Shown here: piece by piece, positions 7,516 to 12,284 of the stretch
Layout: the number at the start of each line of letters is the position of its first letter
Numbering within the stretch: the first letter of the stretch is position 1
IMG/VR virus record: IMGVR_UViG_3300036669_000050
Location: 1 to 23,896 of that record
Length of the DNA stretch: 23,896 nucleotides
Origin: a virus
Strand: one strand, 5' to 3'
Program-made: the position numbers and the translations under genes
The notes under the pieces: model-generated
The model's database searches: none
What the model was told of the DNA's origin: nothing
Seen by the model: only the letters and a program-made list of their open reading frames with translations

Positions 7516-7712
7516 TAATCTAGATCGTTAATGTCATCATTAAGCCTTCTATCTTCTTGCACTACTCTACCTATAAGAATAAGAATGAACAACGCTGCAG
7601 CTCCTAATAAGCAGGCGCCTATTATCTCATGAGCTGTCTCAATTAAGTAAGCACCATATAGAATGAATGCTACTATTACGATAGTGACTAATATTTCAAT
7701 ATTTACTTTCAT
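7515..7712 (-). CDS. Small early membrane protein
   Basis: A 65-residue protein with two predicted membrane helices (about residues 7-24 and 29-49) and a strongly acidic C-terminus (EDRRLNDDINDLD). It overlaps the upstream gene by 4 bases (ATGA, 7709-7712) and shares its last base with the next gene. Small early membrane proteins of phages often alter the host envelope or block superinfection; nothing in the sequence decides this. Function unknown. Confidence 0.65.
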   Translation of the reverse strand: MKVNIEILVTIVIVAFILYGAYLIETAHEIIGACLLGAAALFILILIGRVVQEDRRLNDDINDLD

Positions 7713-7897
7713 GCAAATGGATTTAATGGTAGAGACTGTTCTATCTCCTTGAGTTTATTTTGATATATAGCCAGTAGCTTATCAGTTTCTTCATCAGTCC
7801 ACAAATTGCTATTGATCAAATGATCTATTCTAGCATTGAGCGATGTGCGCTCATTAACAAGCAGCACGACTTTCTGGATTTTATTAGTATTTTCCAT
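7709..7897 (-). CDS. Small coiled-coil early protein
   Basis: A 62-residue protein when started at ATG 7897 (MENTNKIQKVVLLV). An upstream ATG at 7927 would give a 44-base overlap with the previous gene and add a basic tail; the 7897 start gives a 14-base overlap typical of this operon and is preferred. The protein is one or two charged helices (RTSLNARIDHLI and TDKLLAIYQNKLKEIEQSL), likely a short coiled coil. Function unknown. Confidence 0.6.
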   Translation of the reverse strand: MENTNKIQKVVLLVNERTSLNARIDHLINSNLWTDEETDKLLAIYQNKLKEIEQSLPLNPFA

Positions 7898-8210
7898 CTT
7901 GCGCGAGATTTTGAGCTTTATAGTCATTGATATTTAGATCGATGTATAAATCCATTTCATTATAGATGCGATGACCAGCTGCTGCCATGTGGCTAGATTT
8001 CAATTTTGCGGCTTTAATAAGTCCTATTACTAGTTCATGGTTATTCTCAGTAACATTTCTATGGCCATTAAGAAGTGACCGGACTAAATCCATAGAAAAC
8101 TTTAATTGTAGAGCGACTTCAAGTCTTGATTTAGGATCTAAAGCCAGCTTGATATCGCTTGCCAGTTCTGGATCAAGAGCGCATCCTGTTTGTATAAATT
8201 TTGAAGCCAT
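7884..8210 (-). CDS. Cro-like early regulator (putative HTH)
   Basis: A 108-residue protein, first gene of the leftward early operon and divergent from the repressor gene, which is the position of Cro in lambda-like switches. Residues about 28-68 fit a helix-turn-helix of the XRE/lambda type: SRLEVALQLKFSMDLVRSLL, a G-H-R turn, then a helix ending IGLIKAAKL. The C-terminal 35 residues are charged. It probably binds the operator region 8287-8320 to turn down the repressor or tune early transcription. Regulator identity is inferred from the HTH pattern and position. The alternative is a CII-like activator. Confidence 0.65.
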   Translation of the reverse strand: MASKFIQTGCALDPELASDIKLALDPKSRLEVALQLKFSMDLVRSLLNGHRNVTENNHELVIGLIKAAKLKSSHMAAAGHRIYNEMDLYIDLNINDYKAQNLAQDGKY

Positions 8211-8286
8211 AGGACTGTGTTAAATATTGATTAAGATTTATGTGGCACGAAACTTGTTTTTTTACTTTTACGTACTAAACACACTA

Positions 8287-8320
8287 CAAATATATACCAA
8301 TACATACCAATTTATGCAAA
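8287..8320 (-). promoter_or_regulatory. Leftward early promoter
   Basis: On the minus strand a -7 box TATATTTG (8294-8287) matches the Bacteroidota consensus TANNTTTG perfectly, with a TTTG -33 box (8320-8317) 22 bases upstream, within the accepted spacing. Transcription would begin about 8280, giving a leader of about 70 bases before the Cro-like gene. The -33 element is itself the end of a second TATATTTG (8324-8317), so two overlapping promoters are possible. Confidence 0.6.
8294..8311. promoter_or_regulatory. Operator candidate: direct repeat ATACCAAT x2
   Basis: ATACCAAT occurs at 8294-8301 and 8304-8311, ten bases apart, about one helical turn. Both lie between the -33 and -7 boxes of the leftward early promoter, so a protein bound there would block early transcription. 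The repressor (8374-8799) and the Cro-like protein (7884-8210) are the obvious candidates. The repeat is seen; operator function is inferred. Confidence 0.5.
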
Positions 8321-8340
8321 TATATTACAATAAATTAATT

Positions 8341-8348
8341 TATATTTG
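8341..8348 (+). promoter_or_regulatory. -7 box of the rightward repressor promoter
   Basis: TATATTTG on the plus strand matches the Bacteroidota -7 consensus exactly and would place the transcript start near 8355, about 20 bases before the repressor ATG at 8374. No clear TTTG is visible at the -33 distance, so this promoter may need an activator or be weak. It drives the repressor and probably the two genes behind it. Confidence 0.45.
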
Positions 8349-8373
8349 TTAAAACACTTAATTTCAGAATGTT

Positions 8374-8799
8374 ATGGAAGAGCAAGAAATCAGAAAATGG
8401 CTAGAAGAAAAGAACTACACTGCATACGAGATTGAGAAAGAGGTCTCTTTATCACTGCAAGGAATACATAATTTTTTAAAAGGCGATAGAAAACCTCAAA
8501 GAAAAACTTTGATTAAGTTAGAAGAATTTGTAATAAAAAAGATGCAACTTTATACTAATAATGATCAAATAAATCAGCATGTATTAAATGAACCTGATCC
8601 ATTATATAAAGAGGTTTCAAATAAGGAAATCTATGATCTAATTGAAAGCTTAGGAATTTCATTAGGGAATAACGCAAAGGCCGTCTCAAGGGTTTTGAAC
8701 AGTACTTTTAAAAACACTAAAGAAATATTAAAAGTAAGTAATGAGATAAAATGGAAAATTATTGATGATGCAAGCAAAGAGCTTAGTGAGACTAATTAA
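8374..8799 (+). CDS. Phage repressor-like HTH protein
   Basis: A 141-residue protein, divergent from the early operon. The N-terminal 50 residues form a lambda/XRE-type helix-turn-helix (IRKWLEEKNYTAYEIEKEV, then SLSLQGIHNFLKGDRKPQRK, where the second helix would contact DNA). The remaining 90 residues are helical and charged with no S24 peptidase motif, so it is not a LexA-type self-cleaving repressor and induction must work differently. It likely keeps the lysogenic state by binding the repeats upstream of the leftward promoter. The functional call is inferred from HTH plus location. Confidence 0.75.
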   Translation: MEEQEIRKWLEEKNYTAYEIEKEVSLSLQGIHNFLKGDRKPQRKTLIKLEEFVIKKMQLYTNNDQINQHVLNEPDPLYKEVSNKEIYDLIESLGISLGNNAKAVSRVLNSTFKNTKEILKVSNEIKWKIIDDASKELSETN

Positions 8800-8808
8800 A
8801 AAAGATTA

Positions 8809-8827
8809 CTTTTAATGCATCAAAAAG
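8809..8827. promoter_or_regulatory. Near-palindrome in the gap after the repressor
   Basis: CTTTTAATGCATCAAAAAG is a near-perfect inverted repeat centred on ATGCAT, in the 41-base gap between the repressor and the next plus-strand gene. It could be a weak operator or a short hairpin affecting the downstream pair of genes. No T-run follows it, so it does not look like a terminator. Confidence 0.3.
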
Positions 8828-8840
8828 ATAAAATCTTTAA

Positions 8841-9161
8841 ATGGGAGTATTTTCAAAACAAAGTTTTTTAGGACAAGAAGGACCTTTTACCGAGAACTAT
8901 AAGTTTTATGTTGATTCTAAAAAAAAACTTAAAATAAAACTAGAAGATCACCCAGATTTATCACATAACGGGGCACTAATTAAAGCTTATTGCCGTAACG
9001 AAAATGGTAATTTCTACATAGGAAAACGTTCAGATTACAACTTATCCCTAATACTAGATGACAAACGGTACAAGAAAAACAGATCATTTATTAAAATAAC
9101 AGAGGATGTAGTTATAATATCTGTTACTTTTGAGATGTATAAAAAATATAAGAAAAAATGA
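8841..9161 (+). CDS. Hypothetical lysogeny-module protein
   Basis: A 106-residue basic protein starting MGVFSKQSFLGQEGPF, predicted mostly beta strand in the middle (FYVDSKKKLKIKLED, FYIGKRSDYNLSLILDD, IKITEDVVIISVTF) with a lysine-rich C-terminus. No signal peptide, no membrane segment and no family recognised. It overlaps the following secreted-protein gene by 4 bases (9158-9161), so the two are translationally coupled and probably act together. Located between repressor and integrase, it is likely expressed in the lysogen. Confidence 0.6.
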   Translation: MGVFSKQSFLGQEGPFTENYKFYVDSKKKLKIKLEDHPDLSHNGALIKAYCRNENGNFYIGKRSDYNLSLILDDKRYKKNRSFIKITEDVVIISVTFEMYKKYKKK

Positions 9162-9640
9162 AACTAATTTATCTTCTATTATTATTTCCTTTTTTAACTC
9201 AAGCACAACATACCTTTAAGTCGGAGTCAAAAGAGTTATCATGGCAACACATTTATGATTCTGATATTACAGCAGAAACCTATTATAATAACATAAAAAC
9301 TCAAAAAGAATTTGTCGATTGTAACTTTGATGGTGTTATTTTGTACGGCACTACCCCTTTTATTGATTTAATTAAAGACCATTCTGGTATGCCGATATTC
9401 GCTAGATGGGATATTCAATTAACTTATAAAATAGAATTTAAAGACAATCGTTACAGGGTTACAGTTTCAAATATGCTATGGGATTCATATAACTTTAATG
9501 ATATAACACCCTTTGAAGATTTACTATTAAAAAAAAGAGATGGAAGTATAAGAGGGGCTAATAAGTATCAAGAATATTTAAGCGTAGTAGAAATGAAATT
9601 AATTACTCTATTTGCTTATAAAGATCAAGCAGGCTGGTAA
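9158..9640 (+). CDS. Secreted/periplasmic DUF4468-like protein, lysogenic-conversion candidate
   Basis: A 160-residue protein with a clear Sec signal peptide: MK, a hydrophobic core IYLLLLFPFL, and a likely cut after TQA (residue 16). There is no lipobox. The mature part shows alternating strands and the pattern W-D-I-Q-L-T-Y-K-I-E-F-K-D-N-R-Y-R-V-T-V (about 88-107), which resembles the TBP-fold DUF4468 domain common in Bacteroidota secreted proteins; this is pattern recall, not a search. Coupled to the gene at 8841-9161 and placed in the lysogeny region, it may alter the envelope of the lysogen, for example in superinfection exclusion. Confidence 0.65.
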   Translation: MKLIYLLLLFPFLTQAQHTFKSESKELSWQHIYDSDITAETYYNNIKTQKEFVDCNFDGVILYGTTPFIDLIKDHSGMPIFARWDIQLTYKIEFKDNRYRVTVSNMLWDSYNFNDITPFEDLLLKKRDGSIRGANKYQEYLSVVEMKLITLFAYKDQAGW

Positions 9641-9646
9641 TAATTC

Positions 9647-9662
9647 CGCTTTCGCGAAAGCG
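9647..9662. repeat. 16-bp palindrome CGCTTTCGCGAAAGCG, copy 2 (between convergent genes)
   Basis: A perfect copy in the 28-base gap between the convergent ends of the secreted-protein gene (stop at 9640) and the integrase gene (stop at 9669). In this place it could fold as an 8-bp hairpin stem and help end both transcripts, although there is no long T-run on either side. Confidence 0.9.
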
Positions 9663-9668
9663 AGTACC

Positions 9669-10865
9669 TTATAATTTTATGACTTTCAATTGTGCCGCAT
9701 CGCGCACCTTCTCAGGATAGGCTTCTTTATAGTAATTGTCAACATCATTACGCCTATGCCCCATAAGCTCACGCAGTAAGTCTCCATCTACGCCTTTATC
9801 CTTTGCAGCACTTGCAAAGGTATGCCTGGCACATTTCATAGATATATCCTGACCAGTCACATCTGTAACCTTCACCATTTTTGCGGCTTTTCTCAAATCG
9901 CGCCTTGCATTATCTCTCCAAGTTCTATATCCATCCACATCTTTACGCCAGGGGAATAAGTAGGTGCCATTCTTACTGCCATACTCCTTTATAAAAGCCT
10001 TGAGCCTAGGAGTCACGAGCAAATCCATGTCACTGCCTCTTATCTTAGATCGCTCCAGATACAAGCGGCCTTTTATCACTTGCGATTTTTTAAGGAAATA
10101 AAGATCAGTGAGATCACAGCCACCTAGTTCAAACAATACCATGAAGGTATCTCTAGCACGTTTTTTAATGCCGGTAAGTTCTACCTGGTCCAGCTTTTTC
10201 ATTGCTTGTTGATCCAGTCTCTTTTTACGTGCTTCAAAGGATCGCGTGCTTACCTTATGCAATGGCTGCTTAAATGCATTAGAATCTGGAAGGTCATGGT
10301 CCATGATCATTTTAAAATAGACTGTTTTAATACGTGACATGTAACCCATCGCAGTGGCCTCTTTAAGAATTGGATCTTCCAGCAGTTTCTCTTGCAATTG
10401 TCTTACCCACCATTTTGTCACACTGCTATAATTTACTTCTTTGTAGTACTGCTTTAATTTTACCAGTACAGTATAATATCTTTTTATATGGCCAGCCACA
10501 CGATTACGTTCCATAAGATCTCCTTTGCGCTCATGGTTTTTCTGGACCAATTCCTTCTTTGAGATGTAATTCTCTAGCCATTCTATCAGTTCTGGATCTT
10601 TATCCTGTTCTTGCAATAGGAAATTGAGTACTCTATTAACATCATTTATGCGCTCCAGCTTCACTTGCCGCGCTTTAATCATGATGTCATTCATGTATGG
10701 ATATAATGTACTAAATTGCGGGTGTGAGCTGCTTATCATTTGCGCTTCTTCATTCCACTGTGCAGGAGTAGCATCACAAATTTTAGTTTGTTTTCTATCT
10801 TGCAAGTGCCCTACATGAAGGACCACTGCCTTTTTAGGCTTGATATATTTAAATCTAATCTTCAT
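9669..10865 (-). CDS. int: Tyrosine recombinase (integrase), IntDOT-like catalytic set
   Basis: A 398-residue site-specific recombinase. Residues 1-100 form the arm-type DNA-binding region, 110-205 the SAM-like core-binding domain and 220-390 the catalytic domain. Visible catalytic parts are a beta-hairpin Lys in ERSKIRG (about K274), R347 in CARHTFASA, GH at 369-370 in LMGHRRNDVDNYY and nucleophile Tyr at 378/379. At the normal Arg I site the sequence is GGCDLTDL with no arginine, and the usual His of HxxR is Lys (KCAR). IntDOT-type enzymes of Bacteroidota also lack Arg I. It recombines attP (tRNA-Arg half at 11021-11062) with the host tRNA gene; three arm-site repeats abut its start codon. 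Confidence 0.92.
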   Translation of the reverse strand: MKIRFKYIKPKKAVVLHVGHLQDRKQTKICDATPAQWNEEAQMISSSHPQFSTLYPYMNDIMIKARQVKLERINDVNRVLNFLLQEQDKDPELIEWLENYISKKELVQKNHERKGDLMERNRVAGHIKRYYTVLVKLKQYYKEVNYSSVTKWWVRQLQEKLLEDPILKEATAMGYMSRIKTVYFKMIMDHDLPDSNAFKQPLHKVSTRSFEARKKRLDQQAMKKLDQVELTGIKKRARDTFMVLFELGGCDLTDLYFLKKSQVIKGRLYLERSKIRGSDMDLLVTPRLKAFIKEYGSKNGTYLFPWRKDVDGYRTWRDNARRDLRKAAKMVKVTDVTGQDISMKCARHTFASAAKDKGVDGDLLRELMGHRRNDVDNYYKEAYPEKVRDAAQLKVIKL

Positions 10866-10867
10866 TT

Positions 10868-10900
10868 ATAGGTTGCATTAAAGTTGCACAAAGGTTGCAT
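10868..10900. repeat. Integrase arm-type sites, three 11-bp units (int side)
   Basis: Read on the minus strand, three head-to-tail 11-base units (ATGCAACCTTT, GTGCAACTTTA, ATGCAACCTAT) share the core TGCAAC. The cores are exactly 11 bases apart, about one DNA turn, and the last unit ends 2 bases before the integrase ATG. The same unit occurs twice on the other side of the tRNA half (11124-11145). This is the expected layout of integrase arm-binding sites. Occupancy would also cover the int leader, so autoregulation is likely. Confidence 0.7.
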
Positions 10901-10973
10901 TTATAGTTATATAATAGCTATATAAAGGTATAAAGATATAACTATTTACACCTAATAAAAGTAACTAAAACAA

Positions 10974-11001
10974 GAAAACCACCTACGTAAGTAAGTGGCT
11001 T
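10974..11001 (-). terminator. Terminator between attP core and int
   Basis: On the minus strand, an 11-bp stem AAGCCACTTAC / GTAGGTGGTTT (two G-T pairs) with a TTAC loop is followed by TTTTC. It would stop transcripts coming from the late side before the integrase gene. After integration it would also lie just behind the restored tRNA-Arg and end its transcript. Confidence 0.65.
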
Positions 11002-11020
11002 TATGATAATTAGATTGATG

Positions 11021-11062
11021 TGAGCCCGACAGGATTCGAACCTGTGACCGCCTCCTTAGAAG
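11021..11062 (-). other. attP core: 3' half of a tRNA-Arg(UCU) gene
   Basis: The minus strand reads as the 3' half of a tRNA: anticodon loop CTTCTAA (11062-11056, anticodon UCU), 3' anticodon stem GGAGG (11055-11051), variable loop CGGTC, a T-arm with stem ACAGG/CCTGT around TTCGAAT (11045-11029), acceptor strand CGGGCTC and discriminator A (11021). Upstream of the loop the expected 5' stem (CCTCC) is absent and no D-arm or 5' acceptor strand exists, so this is not a functional tRNA. Phages that integrate at the anticodon loop carry exactly this segment and rebuild the host tRNA on insertion. The 3' CCA is not encoded. Confidence 0.85.
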
Positions 11063-11123
11063 AAAGAAGCAAATAAATGGTGCAGCCTATGTTATTATTG
11101 AGATGGAATAAATATGCCTTAAT

Positions 11124-11145
11124 AAAAGTTGCATTTTATTTGCAT
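11124..11145. repeat. Integrase arm-type sites, two 11-bp units (far side)
   Basis: On the minus strand ATGCAAATAAA and ATGCAACTTTT follow each other with 11-base spacing and share ATGCAA with the three units beside int. They lie about 62 bases from the tRNA core, just after the stop of the small HTH gene. Together with 10868-10900 they frame a 278-bp attP. Confidence 0.6.
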
Positions 11146-11146
11146 T

Positions 11147-11422
11147 TTAATTAAAACCAACATTAGTAATATCATTATCATCCAGCTCTTTTGGTATTAA
11201 GTAAGGCCTTAATTCCAGTGCGCCACAAATGCGGTAATAGTTAATTAGTGACATGTCTACCTTACCACTCCAGTAATCAGAAAGCATCGATTGCGATACA
11301 CCAGACTTATTAGCAAGCCAGTATCTCGTGTGTCCATCTTCATCAAGACATTCTTGCCAGTAATTAATAGTTATTTTTTGCGATTCTTTTGCAGCTGCTA
11401 GATAATTTGTATTTTTACCCAT
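11147..11422 (-). CDS. Small XRE-type HTH protein next to attP
   Basis: A 91-residue protein with a clear lambda-type helix-turn-helix at about 33-70: TRYWLANKSGVSQSMLSDYW, then SGKV and SLINYYRICGALEL. The N-terminal 30 residues are charged and helical, and the C-terminus is acidic. It lies on the opposite side of attP from int, reads towards attP, and is separated from the gene upstream by a terminator (11459-11488). Candidate roles are excision factor, regulator of int, or an additional repressor. The HTH is well supported; the role is inferred from position only. Confidence 0.75.
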   Translation of the reverse strand: MGKNTNYLAAAKESQKITINYWQECLDEDGHTRYWLANKSGVSQSMLSDYWSGKVDMSLINYYRICGALELRPYLIPKELDDNDITNVGFN

Positions 11423-11458
11423 GAAATGTGATTTTAAATTGCGTTTTAATTAGATGAT

Positions 11459-11488
11459 AAAATCCCGATGCTCTAACATCGGGATTTT
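11459..11488 (-). terminator. Strong terminator, possibly bidirectional
   Basis: A perfect 11-bp stem AAATCCCGATG / CATCGGGATTT (11460-11470 with 11477-11487) with a 6-base loop, flanked by A/T runs on both sides. On the minus strand it ends the transcript of the isolated gene at 11491-11898. On the plus strand it is followed by TTTTTATT as well. Confidence 0.85.
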
Positions 11489-11490
11489 TA

Positions 11491-11898
11491 TTAAAGTATG
11501 TTTACTAATCTTTCAGCCACGTTAGTGTATCCCCTGTGTTTCCATTGGCAATTATCGTTTTTACGAGCAAATCTATCTATCTGACAAGTCATTTGATTGT
11601 TGATCGTAAATAAAAAGGAACTTTCACCAGTGATATCTGATTCAAATCCTAGGATTTGAGCAAATTGATCTTTTGTAATTTCAGACTCAAAAGTGATTGT
11701 TTTTCCAGAGACACTTTGAGTACGATTTAATTCTAACGCTACGCCATTGACACTTACTTTCATTGTGTCGCCATGTTCTGATATGACAGATATAGCAACT
11801 TCACTACGTAAATTGAAATTACTACCTCCTTTAAAGCCTTCAGTTCTTCCTATTACTAATTTTTGACCGTTTACTAGATTGTTGATTTGAGTTTTCAT
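11491..11898 (-). CDS. Isolated gene of unknown function (moron-like)
   Basis: A 135-residue protein, predicted mainly beta, starting MKTQINNLVNGQKLVIGR. Notable patterns are a Gly-rich segment TEGFKGGSNFNLRSEV (about 19-34), an alternating strand region VSVNGVALELNR, and a C-terminal part with two cysteines (C110, C121 by rough count) and basic residues (DRFARKNDNCQWKHRGY). No signal peptide, no membrane segment and no known family. It has its own promoter (11938-11967) and its own terminator (11459-11488), so unlike its operon-bound neighbours it is an independent transcription unit between lysis/tmRNA and attP. That is the usual place and design of a moron expressed in lysogeny or very early, such as an anti-defence protein, but this is inference. 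Confidence 0.65.
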   Translation of the reverse strand: MKTQINNLVNGQKLVIGRTEGFKGGSNFNLRSEVAISVISEHGDTMKVSVNGVALELNRTQSVSGKTITFESEITKDQFAQILGFESDITGESSFLFTINNQMTCQIDRFARKNDNCQWKHRGYTNVAERLVNIL

Positions 11899-11928
11899 AA
11901 TGTAAAAGTTAAATTGTTATTGTTTTAA

Positions 11929-11967
11929 TTAGATATCCAAATATACGCACTACTTAGATATCTCGAA
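11929..11967 (-). promoter_or_regulatory. Promoter of the isolated gene with flanking direct repeats
   Basis: On the minus strand, TTCG (11967-11964) is followed after 18 bases by a perfect -7 box TATATTTG (11945-11938). On the plus strand the 9-mer TTAGATATC occurs twice, at 11929-11937 and 11954-11962, 25 bases apart. One copy lies directly downstream of the -7 box and the other lies between the -33 and -7 boxes. The repeats are placed where a repressor would bind, so the gene is probably switched. Predicted transcript start near 11931. Confidence 0.55.
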
Positions 11968-12006
11968 CTATAAAAAGCAAACTTTAACACTTTTATTTTT
12001 AGGCCA

Positions 12007-12036
12007 TAAAAAAACCACCTCGTTAGAAGTGGTTTT
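12007..12036 (-). terminator. Terminator of the tmRNA-like gene
   Basis: On the minus strand AAAACCACTTC pairs with GAGGTGGTTTT (12036-12026 with 12021-12011) around a TAAC loop, followed by further T residues. It lies about 40 bases behind the tag stop codon, leaving no room for a tRNA-like 3' end downstream, which is key evidence that the tmRNA is permuted. Confidence 0.85.
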
Positions 12037-12039
12037 CAA

Positions 12040-12280
12040 AACTGTATCGTAGTTACCCGTGATTGCTTTGCGTCTTACGCTGCGGCTTTCAATTCTTGAT
12101 TCCAGTTGCCTGTTATCATCTTCTCACGCCTATATTTTGCGACTTTGCACCTGTCAATACCGTTCGACCCCATTTGCAGGTATAGTGCTGCATCACTTAA
12201 TGCACGGCGAGTGCTTGTGGAGTCGGGCGGAATCGAACCGCCGTCCAAAGTGCTGCCATCAAAAGCCTAGCAGCGTGTGA
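12040..12280 (-). ncRNA. ssrA: Circularly permuted (two-piece) tmRNA, predicted tag GNWNQELKAAA
   Basis: Minus-strand order is 3' tRNA-like part first, 5' part second. The T-arm GGCGG/CCGCC around TTCGATT (12242-12226) follows GGAC, and the acceptor strand CGACTCC ends at 12219 with discriminator A. After about 47 spacer bases comes GGGGTCG (12171-12165), which pairs fully with CGACTCC, including a G-U third pair as in tRNA-Ala and tmRNA. Then come a D-domain-like GGTATTGACAGG and CAAAGT (12147-12142), which pairs with ACTTTG (12251-12246) as helix P2. The tag frame GGC...TAA (12110-12075) encodes GNWNQELKAAA, with its stop in a hairpin GCGT-AAG-ACGC. Spacer removal would give a two-piece RNA that rescues stalled ribosomes. 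CCA is not encoded. Piece ends are approximate. Confidence 0.8.
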
Positions 12281-12284
12281 AATT

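Noticed and set aside
9647-9662. Palindromes as insertion-sequence ends
   Set aside because: No transposase, target duplication or paired element lies between any two copies; the copies are single units at unrelated places.
10868-10900. CRISPR-like short tandem repeats
   Set aside because: The units are 11 bp, contiguous without spacers and placed at attP; they fit integrase arm sites. No CRISPR array or cas gene is present anywhere in the window.
11021-11062. Complete tRNA-Arg gene
   Set aside because: Only the 3' half exists. The 5' anticodon stem, D-arm and 5' acceptor strand are missing, so it cannot fold into a tRNA by itself.
12059-12280. Open frame of 73 codons on the plus strand
   Set aside because: It lies across the tmRNA-like gene on the other strand, has no leader or operon partner, and is explained by structured RNA.
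12217-12284. Attachment site in a host tmRNA 3' end (phage integrated in ssrA)
   Set aside because: The segment looks like a tmRNA end, a common integration target. But the matching 5' acceptor strand and tag follow within 50 bases on the same strand and pair with it, and the integrase sits beside a separate tRNA-Arg half with arm sites. A permuted tmRNA explains all of it better.
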